DNA of 14,930 nt from Clostridiales bacterium (lineage in GTDB: Bacteria; Bacillota; Clostridia; Oscillospirales; Oscillospiraceae), in assembly GCA_019415645.1 (NCBI GenBank), contig DXYV01000026.1, forward strand, positions 22,830-37,759, given 5' to 3'. The notes below the pieces were generated by a model. The model was not told the origin of the DNA, did not search any database, and saw only the letters and a program-made list of their open reading frames with translations. Both the position numbers and the translations under genes were made by a program. Below, one piece after another: positions 1-5,936 of this stretch; position 1 is the first letter of the stretch, and each line of letters starts with the position of its first letter.

Positions 1-196
1 AGTCGGTGTCATCGTAGTCGGTGACGCCGTCGGCATTGGGACCGTAGTCGGTGTCGTCGTAGTCGGTGACGCCGTCGGCATTGGGACCGTAGTCGGTGTC
101 ATCGTAGTCGGTGACGCCGTCGGCATTGGGACCGTAGTCGGTGTCATCATAGTCGGTGATGCCGTCGGCGTTGGGACCATAATCGGTGTCGTCGTA
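1..196 (-). repeat. 45-bp tandem repeat array in the lipoprotein gene
   Basis: Four full 45-bp units and part of a fifth, running off the left edge. They are read in frame as YDDTDYGPNADG(V/I)TD on the minus strand. Units are almost identical at the DNA level, with scattered synonymous or V/I changes. The 40 bases at 46-85 recur exactly at 1362-1401 in rsgI. The true copy number cannot be seen. Confidence 0.95.
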
Positions 197-931
197 GTCC
201 TGGTACTCTGCGTCCATCTCCGTGACCTTGCCGGTGACGGCGTTCACCTCATACTCGTATTCGACGCCGTCCATGACGAACTCCACCTCATACTCCCCGT
301 CGTCCAGGTCGTACTCCTTCTCCACAAACTGGATGTCATCCCGGCCCAGCTGGGTGGAGAGGATGTTCTGGGCTGCGGCGGCGCTGATGTATCCTTGGTC
401 GCCATAGGTATCGTCATAGTCGTCGCTGTCCAGCGTCACGGTCTGGGAGCCAATCTGGTCGGCCTCTACCACCAGGCGGACGGCCTCGGCCAGCTCGTTC
501 AGGAACTGATCCGTGGGGTAGGCGGAACCACGCTCCAGTTTCAGCACGATGTTCTTCTCGTGCCCGTCAATGGTGGTGTCGAAATAGCCGCCGGCGTTGA
601 TTTCGTTTACCAGCTCGCCGATGACGGCGGTGCAGGGGCGGCCCTCATAGCCGGTGTAGGAGGCCAGGATGGCCTGGCCATCTGGATTGAGTGCGTTCAG
701 GGTCACTACGTTGCCCGCTTCATCATAGTCCATCTCAATTTCCGGATTTACACTCAACAGCACGGTTCCTACGGTGCTGTCAGCGGTTTCCTGCATCACG
801 GCGGGAGTGCTGCTGGTGTGATCGGGCGTCGCAGTTGTCCCGGCGTTAGTCCCGCAGGCAGTCAGAGTGGTCAGGGTCAGAGCAGTGGTCAGGGCAAGCC
901 CAAACAGTTTGGGAGTGAAGTTCTTTTTCAT
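1..931 (-). CDS. RsgI-like repeat lipoprotein with PepSY-like domain (3' end outside window)
   Basis: Partial gene: it starts at ATG 931 and is still open at base 1, so at least 310 residues are encoded here. GAGGTGATT lies 5 nt before the start. A signal peptide ends in a lipobox, L23-T24-A25-C26, so the product should be a lipoprotein on the outer face of the membrane. Residues about 54-165 resemble the extracytoplasmic domain of RsgI anti-sigma factors, including the pattern SVNPEIEM with Asn62-Pro63 and ALNPDG at 80-85. Residues about 181-242 look like a PepSY domain (ISAAAAQNIL, then EYEVEFVMDGVEYEYEV and a TGKV turn). From residue 246 a 15-residue acidic repeat runs to the window edge: four full copies and a partial fifth. 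There is no RsgI cytoplasmic domain or internal membrane helix. It lies downstream of rsgI with two SigI-type promoter candidates of its own. Family assignments come from reading the residues. Function is unknown; a target of the SigI switch with a surface role is inferred. Confidence 0.85.
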   Translation of the reverse strand, partial: MKKNFTPKLFGLALTTALTLTTLTACGTNAGTTATPDHTSSTPAVMQETADSTVGTVLLSVNPEIEMDYDEAGNVVTLNALNPDGQAILASYTGYEGRPCTAVIGELVNEINAGGYFDTTIDGHEKNIVLKLERGSAYPTDQFLNELAEAVRLVVEADQIGSQTVTLDSDDYDDTYGDQGYISAAAAQNILSTQLGRDDIQFVEKEYDLDDGEYEVEFVMDGVEYEYEVNAVTGKVTEMDAEYQDYDDTDYGPNADGITDYDDTDYGPNADGVTDYDDTDYGPNADGVTDYDDTDYGPNADGVTDYDDTD

Positions 932-980
932 GTGAATCACCTCAAAATATTGTTGTTGTGTTTGTCCTCTGTTGATAGGT

Positions 981-1009
981 TACGAAGCCGCGGTCCGAAA
1001 AACGGGGTC
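981..1009 (-). promoter_or_regulatory. SigI-type promoter candidate, proximal to the lipoprotein gene
   Basis: On the minus strand this reads GACCCCG, 14 bases, then GCTTCGTA. Both blocks and the 14-base gap are the same as in the element upstream of sigI (2885-2913). An A/T-rich stretch precedes the first block. It lies 50 bases before the lipoprotein ATG. CCCC-type -35 and CGWA-type -10 elements with an upstream A tract are the known SigI promoter pattern in Bacillus and Clostridium. Assignment to the local SigI is inferred. Confidence 0.72.
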
Positions 1010-1052
1010 TTTTGAAAATTTGTTTCTCTCTCTTTGGCTTACACTGGGAGAA

Positions 1053-1081
1053 TACGGAGGCCCGATTGGCAAATCGGGGTC
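1053..1081 (-). promoter_or_regulatory. SigI-type promoter candidate, distal to the lipoprotein gene
   Basis: A third copy of the same architecture: GACCCCG, 14 bases, then CCTCCGTA, immediately downstream of the rsgI stop. Its spacer forms a short hairpin with the -35 block (CCCGATT at 1061-1067 against AATCGGG at 1072-1078), which may be chance. A long A/T palindrome lies just upstream in the direction of transcription. Together with 981-1009 it makes a tandem pair 72 bp apart. Confidence 0.68.
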
Positions 1082-1085
1082 GCCG

Positions 1086-1109
1086 CGAAAAAAATTTCAA
1101 TTTTTTTCG
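1086..1109. promoter_or_regulatory. A-tract/T-tract palindrome between rsgI and the tandem promoters
   Basis: A perfect 11-bp inverted repeat with a 2-base centre: CG, seven A, TT, centre, AA, seven T, CG. It begins 5 bases after the rsgI stop and ends 4 bases before the GACCCCG block of the distal promoter. It could act as an upstream A-tract for that promoter or as a weak AU-rich terminator for sigI-rsgI mRNA. The sequence does not decide between them. Confidence 0.5.
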
Positions 1110-1114
1110 ACCAG

Positions 1115-2119
1115 TCAATCGTCATCGTCATCATCCAAACGGTCGTCCCCATCGTCATAGTCCGTATCATCGCTGCTGCCGTCGTCCCGATCCTCATAAT
1201 CGGTAATGCCGTCGGTATAAAGCCCATAGTCGGTGTCCTCATAATTGGTGATTCCATCGGCGTTGGGGCCATAGTCGGTATCGTCGTAGTCGGTGACACC
1301 GTCGGCATAAGGCCCATAGTCGGTATCTTCATAGTCGGTAATGCCATCGGCGTTGGGCCCATAGTCGGTGTCGTCGTAGTCGGTGACGCCGTCGGCATTG
1401 GGCCCATAGTCGGTGTCGTCGTAATTGGTGACGCCGTCGGCATTGGGGCCGTAATCCGTGTCCTCGTAGTCCGTGCTGTCCTTTGTAGGCGTCGGCGGCG
1501 CCACCGGGATGACGACCTCCGGCGGAGCGCTCTGCGGCGGAGGGACCACAGAGGTGGAATCGCTCCTCAGCTGAATTACGATGGTTTCCCCGTACCGTTC
1601 CTCCAGCTGTGCTTGAATCTGGGCCTCCTCACGGGCCTGCCAGTCCGCGTCCGAGCTGTTGACGGTAATGGAAATCGTATCGCCGTCGGCGAGATAACCC
1701 ATGTCAATGGCCCGCTCCACCAATTCATTGGCGGCCGTCTCCCGGTCTTTTCCCCGGTAGGAGTATCCTTCGATCAGGTCCTCGCCGTCGTCGTTGAGCC
1801 CCTCCAGATCCAGCACCCGGTCCGTGCGGCTGACGGTCATTTCCACGTCGGGATTGATCTGGATGCGCAACGTGCCGTAGGCCGTGTAGTTGGGCTGGTA
1901 ATAGCCGAAGAACACCAGGCTGAAGCAGGCGGCCGCGGCAACCAGACCGGACAGAGGCTTCCAAAGAGCGGGAGACTTTCCCCTCGCTTGCTGGAGCTCC
2001 ACGATGTTCTGGACCGTATCACCCACCTGGTAGTGCAGGTTGGCGGCCTTGAGAAAACGGCCCTCTTCATCCAGCACCACCGCGTAGGCCGGGTGTACCT
2101 CCATTACAAGGTATTTCAT
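1115..2119 (-). CDS. rsgI: RsgI-family anti-sigma-I factor with C-terminal acidic repeats
   Basis: 334 residues from ATG 2119, preceded by GGAGGGGGC; the start overlaps the sigI stop as ATGA, so the two are translationally coupled. A 12-residue longer in-frame start exists but has no better site. Residues 1-48 match the cytoplasmic RsgI N-terminal domain (KYLVMEV, AVVLDEEGRFLKA, VGDTV), which binds SigI. One membrane helix spans about 54-74. Residues about 78-185 are the extracytoplasmic RsgI domain, with INPD at 88-91; Asn89-Pro90 corresponds to the conserved Asn-Pro autocleavage site known for clostridial RsgI. A Pro-rich linker (192-213) leads to six 15-residue repeats at 218-307 and a tail ending in six Asp. 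There is no carbohydrate-binding or hydrolase domain at the C-terminus, unlike cellulosomal RsgIs. Expected role: hold SigI at the membrane until an outside signal triggers proteolysis. The signal is unknown. Confidence 0.9.
   Translation of the reverse strand: MKYLVMEVHPAYAVVLDEEGRFLKAANLHYQVGDTVQNIVELQQARGKSPALWKPLSGLVAAAACFSLVFFGYYQPNYTAYGTLRIQINPDVEMTVSRTDRVLDLEGLNDDGEDLIEGYSYRGKDRETAANELVERAIDMGYLADGDTISITVNSSDADWQAREEAQIQAQLEERYGETIVIQLRSDSTSVVPPPQSAPPEVVIPVAPPTPTKDSTDYEDTDYGPNADGVTNYDDTDYGPNADGVTDYDDTDYGPNADGITDYEDTDYGPYADGVTDYDDTDYGPNADGITNYEDTDYGLYTDGITDYEDRDDGSSDDTDYDDGDDRLDDDDDD
1199..1468 (-). repeat. 45-bp tandem repeat array in rsgI (six units)
   Basis: Six consecutive 45-bp units encode residues 218-307. 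Consensus Y(D/E)DTDYGPNADG(V/I)T(D/N), with more drift (GPYADG, GLYTDG) toward the C-terminal end. The array is in the same orientation and frame as the one in the lipoprotein gene, about 1.0 kb away. Confidence 0.95.
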
Positions 2120-2853
2120 TTCGCGCCCCCTCCCTTTGCCGGAGCAAGCTGGCACAGATGTCCCCGGATGATCTCATAACCATTGGTAAAGGCCAGCAGA
2201 ATGGCCACCAGATACTTCCGATGGCGCTCCAGGGTCTTTTTGTCCACACCGGAGCCGACCGCCAGCTCGTGGATGGGCAGACGGCCCGATTCCACCAGCC
2301 GGTCCAGCAGTTCCGGATGGGACCGGGCGTACTCCAGCACCCGGCGGCAGGCAGCCAGGGTCCGCTCCTGCTTGGGACAGTTGTCCGCCACATCGGAGAA
2401 GGTAATGCCAAACCGCCCCAGCTGTTCGCCGAACTCCCGGATCTCCTGCTGGCTTGCGGTACGCACCGCGTAGTCAGAGATCGCGTCCCGGGTATCCGGC
2501 AGGGTCTCCAGCATGGGCCTGTCCTCATCGTCCCCGGCGGGAGCATGCAGAGAGACCACAGTCCTGTGGCGTTTTTCTGACCGGTAATGGTCAATGAGAC
2601 GGTTGCGGATGGCCCGAGCGGCATAGGGCAGAAAGGCCCCCCGGCTCTTTTCGTAACTCAGAATGGACTCGTAAAAGGCCAGCATGGCGATGCTCAGCTC
2701 GTCCTCATGGCCGTCCTCCGGAGCGGCATGGGTGAACTTCACCGTCTCGCTGCGGATAAAGCCTATGTACTGCCCAATCAGAGTGTCCGCCGCCTCCGGG
2801 TCTGTCTTCGCCGCATATACCTGGCCTACGATACTGTGTTCCGTCCGCACCAT
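2116..2853 (-). CDS. sigI: RNA polymerase sigma factor SigI
   Basis: 245 residues from ATG 2853, chosen because GGAGG lies 7 bases upstream; a longer frame to 2931 runs through the promoter and lacks a site. The product is an alternative sigma factor of the SigI group of the sigma-70 family. Residues about 20-95 are region 2, with DELSIAMLAFYESILSYE and the FLPYAARAIRNRLIDHYR helix that contacts core polymerase and the -10. The C-terminal part (about 150-235) is the SigI-specific region with a helix-turn-helix near GSGVDKKTLERHRKYL, which reads the -35. There is no typical region 4 of the ECF or housekeeping kind. The gene is followed by rsgI with a 4-bp overlap and preceded by a promoter of the form expected for SigI itself, suggesting positive autoregulation. 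In other clostridia SigI factors respond to polysaccharides, cell wall or heat stress; the stimulus here is unknown. Confidence 0.92.
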   Translation of the reverse strand: MVRTEHSIVGQVYAAKTDPEAADTLIGQYIGFIRSETVKFTHAAPEDGHEDELSIAMLAFYESILSYEKSRGAFLPYAARAIRNRLIDHYRSEKRHRTVVSLHAPAGDDEDRPMLETLPDTRDAISDYAVRTASQQEIREFGEQLGRFGITFSDVADNCPKQERTLAACRRVLEYARSHPELLDRLVESGRLPIHELAVGSGVDKKTLERHRKYLVAILLAFTNGYEIIRGHLCQLAPAKGGGAK

Positions 2854-2884
2854 TTCAATCCCTCCGCCCCCTCCAGCAGTAGAA

Positions 2885-2913
2885 TACGAAGCCCTGGCTG
2901 GATTTTCGGGGTC
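2885..2913 (-). promoter_or_regulatory. SigI-type autoregulatory promoter of sigI-rsgI
   Basis: Minus strand reads GACCCCG, 14 bases, GCTTCGTA, 31 bases before the sigI ATG. It is preceded by an A6/T4 tract (about 2916-2932). Spacing and both conserved blocks match the two elements at 981-1009 and 1053-1081. No convincing sigma-A promoter was found close upstream. Confidence 0.72.
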
Positions 2914-3049
2914 GCAGCAAAATTTTTTCAAAGATTCGCGTGTGCATATCTCTTCAGAATATCATTTTATCAAAACTCTGGTTTCGGCGCGCTCTTGACA
3001 CCGTCAAATATCTGTAAAACTTAGGTAAAATCAAAGTGGGGGTTCCATA

Positions 3050-3294
3050 ATGGCGAGACAAAATGAATTTTACAGGAACGTGACAGAAGACCTCACACGA
3101 CTTGTGTCGCCTGCAGAATCAGCTTTCGATATCAGTCTGGCTCTTGTATTAAACTCTAAAACAGTAAGGTGACTGCCTGTCCTTCGCTGACCTTCTCCAT
3201 GACGGCCGGACCATTTCCACCGGTATGGAGGTCCTTGTGCGGATGGCTTCGGAAGGGAGCGACACCCTGGGCTCCTATGCCGGAGCTGTCGAGG
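3050..3294 (+). pseudogene. possible decayed HPr-like gene
   Basis: A 40-codon frame starts at ATG 3050 and stops at 3172. A second frame, shifted by +1, stays open from 3168 into the palindrome at 3295. Joined, they read as one ~80-residue protein with features vaguely like the second half of HPr-family proteins (FDISLALVLNSKTVR, then a TGMEVLVRM strand and EGSDTLGSYAGAV). There is no good ribosome binding site, and the palindrome cuts the end. The HPr resemblance is weak and by eye. The DNA may also be plain non-coding sequence. The rest of 2914-3294 holds only a small TTGAC-ACC-GTCAA palindrome (2995-3007). Confidence 0.25.
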
Positions 3295-3355
3295 TGAACT
3301 GCACCCCATTTGTTAGACAGTATGGTATACTGACTAACAAATGGGGTGCAGTTCA
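3295..3355. repeat. 61-bp near-perfect palindrome with IS3-type end sequence
   Basis: Arms of 22 bp match perfectly (TGAACTGCACCCCATTTGTT and on, against its complement). They are followed inward by one mismatch, six more pairs (CAGTAT/ATACTG) and a 3-base loop. The outer ends are TG and CA, and the order ACTGC-CCCC-GTTnGACA resembles terminal inverted repeats of IS3-family elements. There is no transposase between the arms and no clear target duplication outside them (flanks GAGG and GAGA). It could be an internally deleted IS remnant or a miniature element. It sits 40 bp past the end of the ABC operon but has no T-run, so it is not an ordinary terminator. Confidence 0.7.
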
Positions 3356-3395
3356 GAGAAGGCAATCCCCTGTTTTCCGTTTGAATACCCCGACG

Positions 3396-4124
3396 TTATT
3401 CCGCCGCAGCGTCGTGCCGTCGGAGATGGCGGACGGCCAGGAGCGTAAACCCCGCCGTGTAGATCAGGGTGGAGAGCAGAAAGGGCGCGAAGTCCAGCTC
3501 CATCTGAGGGTTGTTGGCCCGCATCCCGATGCACAGCAGAGAATAGGGGAAGGCGTAGCCAAAGCCCTGGCTGGTGACCACCAGCCCCATGATACCGCCA
3601 ACCAGTCCGAAGGCCACCGGCGGGGCGAAAGCCCGGAGAATCAGGCTGAAAAAGAGCTGCACCGCGCACACCGACACACCACCCAGCGCTCCGCACAGGA
3701 GCCACTCCGACAGCTCCGGCGGAATCGGCCCGGAGAGACCAACCAGCTTTCCGCTGACAACAAAGAGGACCCCGATCCAGACCTGAGAGAGCAGGGAAAT
3801 GCCGGCGGCCCAGATCAGCTTGGCCAGGCACAGATCCCACACCGGCACCGGCGCGGTGAGGAAGCTGTTCCAGTTGTGGTCCGTGTGCTCCAGCCGCCAC
3901 TGCCAGGCGCAGAATACCCCCAGCAGGGCGGGCAGGAAAAACAGGGAGGAAAACAGGGTGTGCTGGCTCCACAAACTGTACCAGGCGTTGTCCAATACTT
4001 CCAGATTTCCCAAGTAGTTTCCCGTGCCCAGAATGGCGGGGAAGACCGGCAGCAGGACAAAAGCCAGCCAAACCGGGGAGCGGCGGCACTTCTGAAGTTC
4101 CGCCCGCAAACAACGCAGCAGCAT
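3396..4124 (-). CDS. lantibiotic-immunity-type ABC transporter permease (MutG-like)
   Basis: 242 residues from ATG 4124 behind a near-perfect AAGGAGGTG site, only 3 bases after the previous stop. The protein is an ABC-2 type membrane subunit with about six hydrophobic segments and no ATPase motifs. A short basic N-terminus (RAELQKCRRSP) leads into the first helix. The segment WRLEHTDHNWNSFLTAPVPV matches the cytoplasmic loop typical of the MutG/SpaG/NisG and MutE/EpiE families. It is the last gene of a tightly packed three-gene operon (ATPase, first permease, this one). The complex is expected to expel or shield the membrane from lantibiotics or related peptides such as bacitracin. No lantibiotic structural or modification gene is in the window, so resistance or sensing is likelier than self-immunity. 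Confidence 0.8.
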   Translation of the reverse strand: MLLRCLRAELQKCRRSPVWLAFVLLPVFPAILGTGNYLGNLEVLDNAWYSLWSQHTLFSSLFFLPALLGVFCAWQWRLEHTDHNWNSFLTAPVPVWDLCLAKLIWAAGISLLSQVWIGVLFVVSGKLVGLSGPIPPELSEWLLCGALGGVSVCAVQLFFSLILRAFAPPVAFGLVGGIMGLVVTSQGFGYAFPYSLLCIGMRANNPQMELDFAPFLLSTLIYTAGFTLLAVRHLRRHDAAAE

Positions 4125-4127
4125 CGC

Positions 4128-4877
4128 TCACACCTCCTTGCGTACGAACAGGGTCCGGCCCACGATCAGGAACACCGCCCCCCACAGGCATAAAAGCAGC
4201 AGGTCGGTGGGTTCCGGCCACTTCCAGTAGAAGGTCGTAATCCGGGTGACCTCGTCCCAGTCCATGCCCACCAGGGCCAGCAGCCCGTAGTACCCCCACG
4301 GCACACACCGACCCAGCGCCGGCGGGAACAACATGGAGAGAATGCCGAGAAAACTCCCGGCGATGCCGCACACCAGGGCGGCGGCCTGGTTAGCGAAGCG
4401 GAGGGACAACCCCTGCTGCAGGGCGTAGACCATCATGGATACCGCCCAGGAAATGACTGTGAAAATCCCAAACCGACCACATGGAATCTCCCCGGGGAAG
4501 CGGGCCGCGACGCCCATCGCCGCAAACAGTCCGGAGCGGAGCACCAGGAGCACCGCCAGGACCAGGGCGCCCCAGGCGAGTTTCGCCGCATAGAGCTTCC
4601 CCGGCGATGCCATCGTCTCCAGCAGCTTCAGCGTCGCTCCCTTGTGCTCCAGCTCGCAGTTCCGGCTGGCCAGGGTGGCCACGCTGATGGGCAATAGAAT
4701 CGCATCGACCATGGCCAAGTTATAGAGCAGGAGCATCCACCCCTGTGCCAGGTCCTCGCTGTCCTGCCGGGTGAGGAAGGCCGCCATCCAGATCAGCTCC
4801 ACCGCCAGTATGGCGGCGCACACCAGCACGATTTTTCGCCGGCGGCATTTGTAAAATTCCAGTCTCAGCAGTTTCAC
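4128..4877 (-). CDS. lantibiotic-immunity-type ABC transporter permease (MutE/EpiE-like)
   Basis: 249 residues from a GTG at 4877 that overlaps the ATPase stop as GTGA, so translation is probably coupled. It is a hydrophobic ABC-2 subunit with about six membrane spans. The start KLLRLEFYKCRRRK and the loop CELEHKGATLKLL-(8)-LYAAKL are characteristic of MutE/EpiE-type subunits and parallel the LEHT loop of the following permease, so the two probably form a heterodimeric membrane channel. Length is usual for the family. The partner ATPase lies directly upstream. Which peptide is handled cannot be read from the sequence. Confidence 0.82.
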   Translation of the reverse strand: MKLLRLEFYKCRRRKIVLVCAAILAVELIWMAAFLTRQDSEDLAQGWMLLLYNLAMVDAILLPISVATLASRNCELEHKGATLKLLETMASPGKLYAAKLAWGALVLAVLLVLRSGLFAAMGVAARFPGEIPCGRFGIFTVISWAVSMMVYALQQGLSLRFANQAAALVCGIAGSFLGILSMLFPPALGRCVPWGYYGLLALVGMDWDEVTRITTFYWKWPEPTDLLLLCLWGAVFLIVGRTLFVRKEV

Positions 4878-5785
4878 AGGCTCGCCGCCTTTCCCGTCAG
4901 CGCCAGGAAGATGTCCTCCAAACTCTTCTGCCGCTCCTCCAGCCGGACCACGCCCAGGCGGTTCTCAGCCAGAAAGCGGGTGAGCTGGGCGGCTGCCCCG
5001 TCGGAGAGAAGCGGGAGAATCAGATAGCCGTCCTCTTCCTGGCAGGGTACCGACTTTTGAAGCAGCAGACCGCGGGCCACGGCGTTGTTGGCCGTCCGCA
5101 GAGCCAGATGGTGGCGGCTATGGCTGTGGAGAACCTCCAGCGTGTCCTGGAATACCAGCTCTCCCTCCCGGATGATGGCCACGTGGTCCGCCATCTGGTC
5201 GATCTCGCTCAAAAGATGGCTGGATACCACCACCGTCATGCCGAACCGGCTGGGCAGGGCACAGATGAGTTCCCGCATCTCCTGGATGCCCGCTGGGTCC
5301 AGGCCGTTGGTGGGTTCGTCCAGAATGAGCAGCTTAGGGTAGCCCAGCAGAGCGGCCGCCAGTCCCAAGCGCTGCTTCATACCCAGGGAGTAGTGGGCCA
5401 CTTTTTTGCCCCGTTGGCCGTCCAATCGGACGATTTGCAGCGCCTCCCGAATGTTCTTTTCCGGCACGCCCCGGAGCATCTGGACGATGCGCAGATTTTC
5501 CTCGCCGGTGAGGTGGCCGTAGTAGCTGGGGCTCTCGATGAGGCTGCCCACCTGCCGCAGCACCGACAGGCGGTTTGCGCGGTCCATATTCTGTCCCAGC
5601 ACCTGAATGCTGCCCGCCGTGGGGCGCACCAGGCCCAAAATCATTTTCAGCGTGGTGGATTTTCCCGCCCCATTGGGGCCCAGAAAGCCGTAGACGCTTC
5701 CTTCCGGCACGTCCAGATCCAGGTGGGCCACCCGCAGAGCGCCTCCATATTGCTTGCACAGGTCGTGTGTCTCAATGATGTTCAT
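4874..5785 (-). CDS. lantibiotic/bacitracin-type ABC transporter ATP-binding protein
   Basis: 303 residues from ATG 5785, preceded by AAGGGGGTC. All nucleotide-binding motifs are present: Walker A GPNGAGKST (residues about 36-44), signature YSLGMKQRLGLA (a usual variant of LSGGQ in this family), Walker B LLILDEPTNGLDPAG, and the H-loop in VVSSHLLSEIDQM. The C-terminal 85 residues form the extra domain found in MutF/SpaF/BcrA-type ATPases. It energises the two permeases encoded downstream. It is divergent from a response regulator-kinase pair with a 151-bp shared intergenic region, the usual arrangement for a peptide-antibiotic detoxification module induced by its own two-component system. Confidence 0.9.
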   Translation of the reverse strand: MNIIETHDLCKQYGGALRVAHLDLDVPEGSVYGFLGPNGAGKSTTLKMILGLVRPTAGSIQVLGQNMDRANRLSVLRQVGSLIESPSYYGHLTGEENLRIVQMLRGVPEKNIREALQIVRLDGQRGKKVAHYSLGMKQRLGLAAALLGYPKLLILDEPTNGLDPAGIQEMRELICALPSRFGMTVVVSSHLLSEIDQMADHVAIIREGELVFQDTLEVLHSHSRHHLALRTANNAVARGLLLQKSVPCQEEDGYLILPLLSDGAAAQLTRFLAENRLGVVRLEERQKSLEDIFLALTGKAASL

Positions 5786-5821
5786 GGCAAGACCCCCTTG
5801 TGCGTTCAGAATAACAGGTTT

Positions 5822-5850
5822 GCCTTACACGCCCATGAAGCCTACCTTAC
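5822..5850 (-). promoter_or_regulatory. candidate response-regulator direct repeats before the ABC operon
   Basis: On the minus strand GTAAGGT and GTAAGGC are spaced exactly 22 bp apart (two helical turns). The second lies about 8 bases before a TATTCT -10-like hexamer, where a -35 should be. OmpR-family regulators often bind such repeats and replace a weak -35. Only this one site is visible, so the assignment is tentative. Confidence 0.35.
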
Positions 5851-5876
5851 GATTACCTGAAATTTCGGATTCCGGC

Positions 5877-5904
5877 TGGACGCACGGATCGGATTTGCTA
5901 TAAT
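5877..5904 (+). promoter_or_regulatory. extended -10 promoter of the two-component operon
   Basis: TGCTATAAT at 5896-5904 is a perfect extended -10. A weak -35 (TGGACG, 5877-5882) lies 16 bases upstream. The GTG start follows 33 bases after the -10, behind GGAGG at 5924-5928. Confidence 0.7.
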
Positions 5905-5936
5905 GGAGAAAAGGAAGGCGGAAGGAGGCCGGAACT

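Noticed and set aside
1..196. CRISPR-like array
   Set aside because: Units are contiguous, in frame and without variable spacers; this is a protein-coding tandem repeat.
1034..2179. Long plus-strand frame with Val/Ile/Gly-rich repeats
   Set aside because: It is the antisense shadow of rsgI; the repeat pattern comes from the 45-bp array, and it lacks a start site of its own.
3295..3355. Palindrome as the terminator of the ABC operon
   Set aside because: No T-run follows on either strand, and the arms match mobile-element ends better.
3156..3365. 69-codon minus-strand frame across the palindrome
   Set aside because: Both strands of a palindrome translate to similar peptides; no start site and no family features.
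3225..4193. 322-codon plus-strand frame
   Set aside because: Antisense to a clear permease gene, with low-complexity hydrophilic composition; it starts in decayed DNA.
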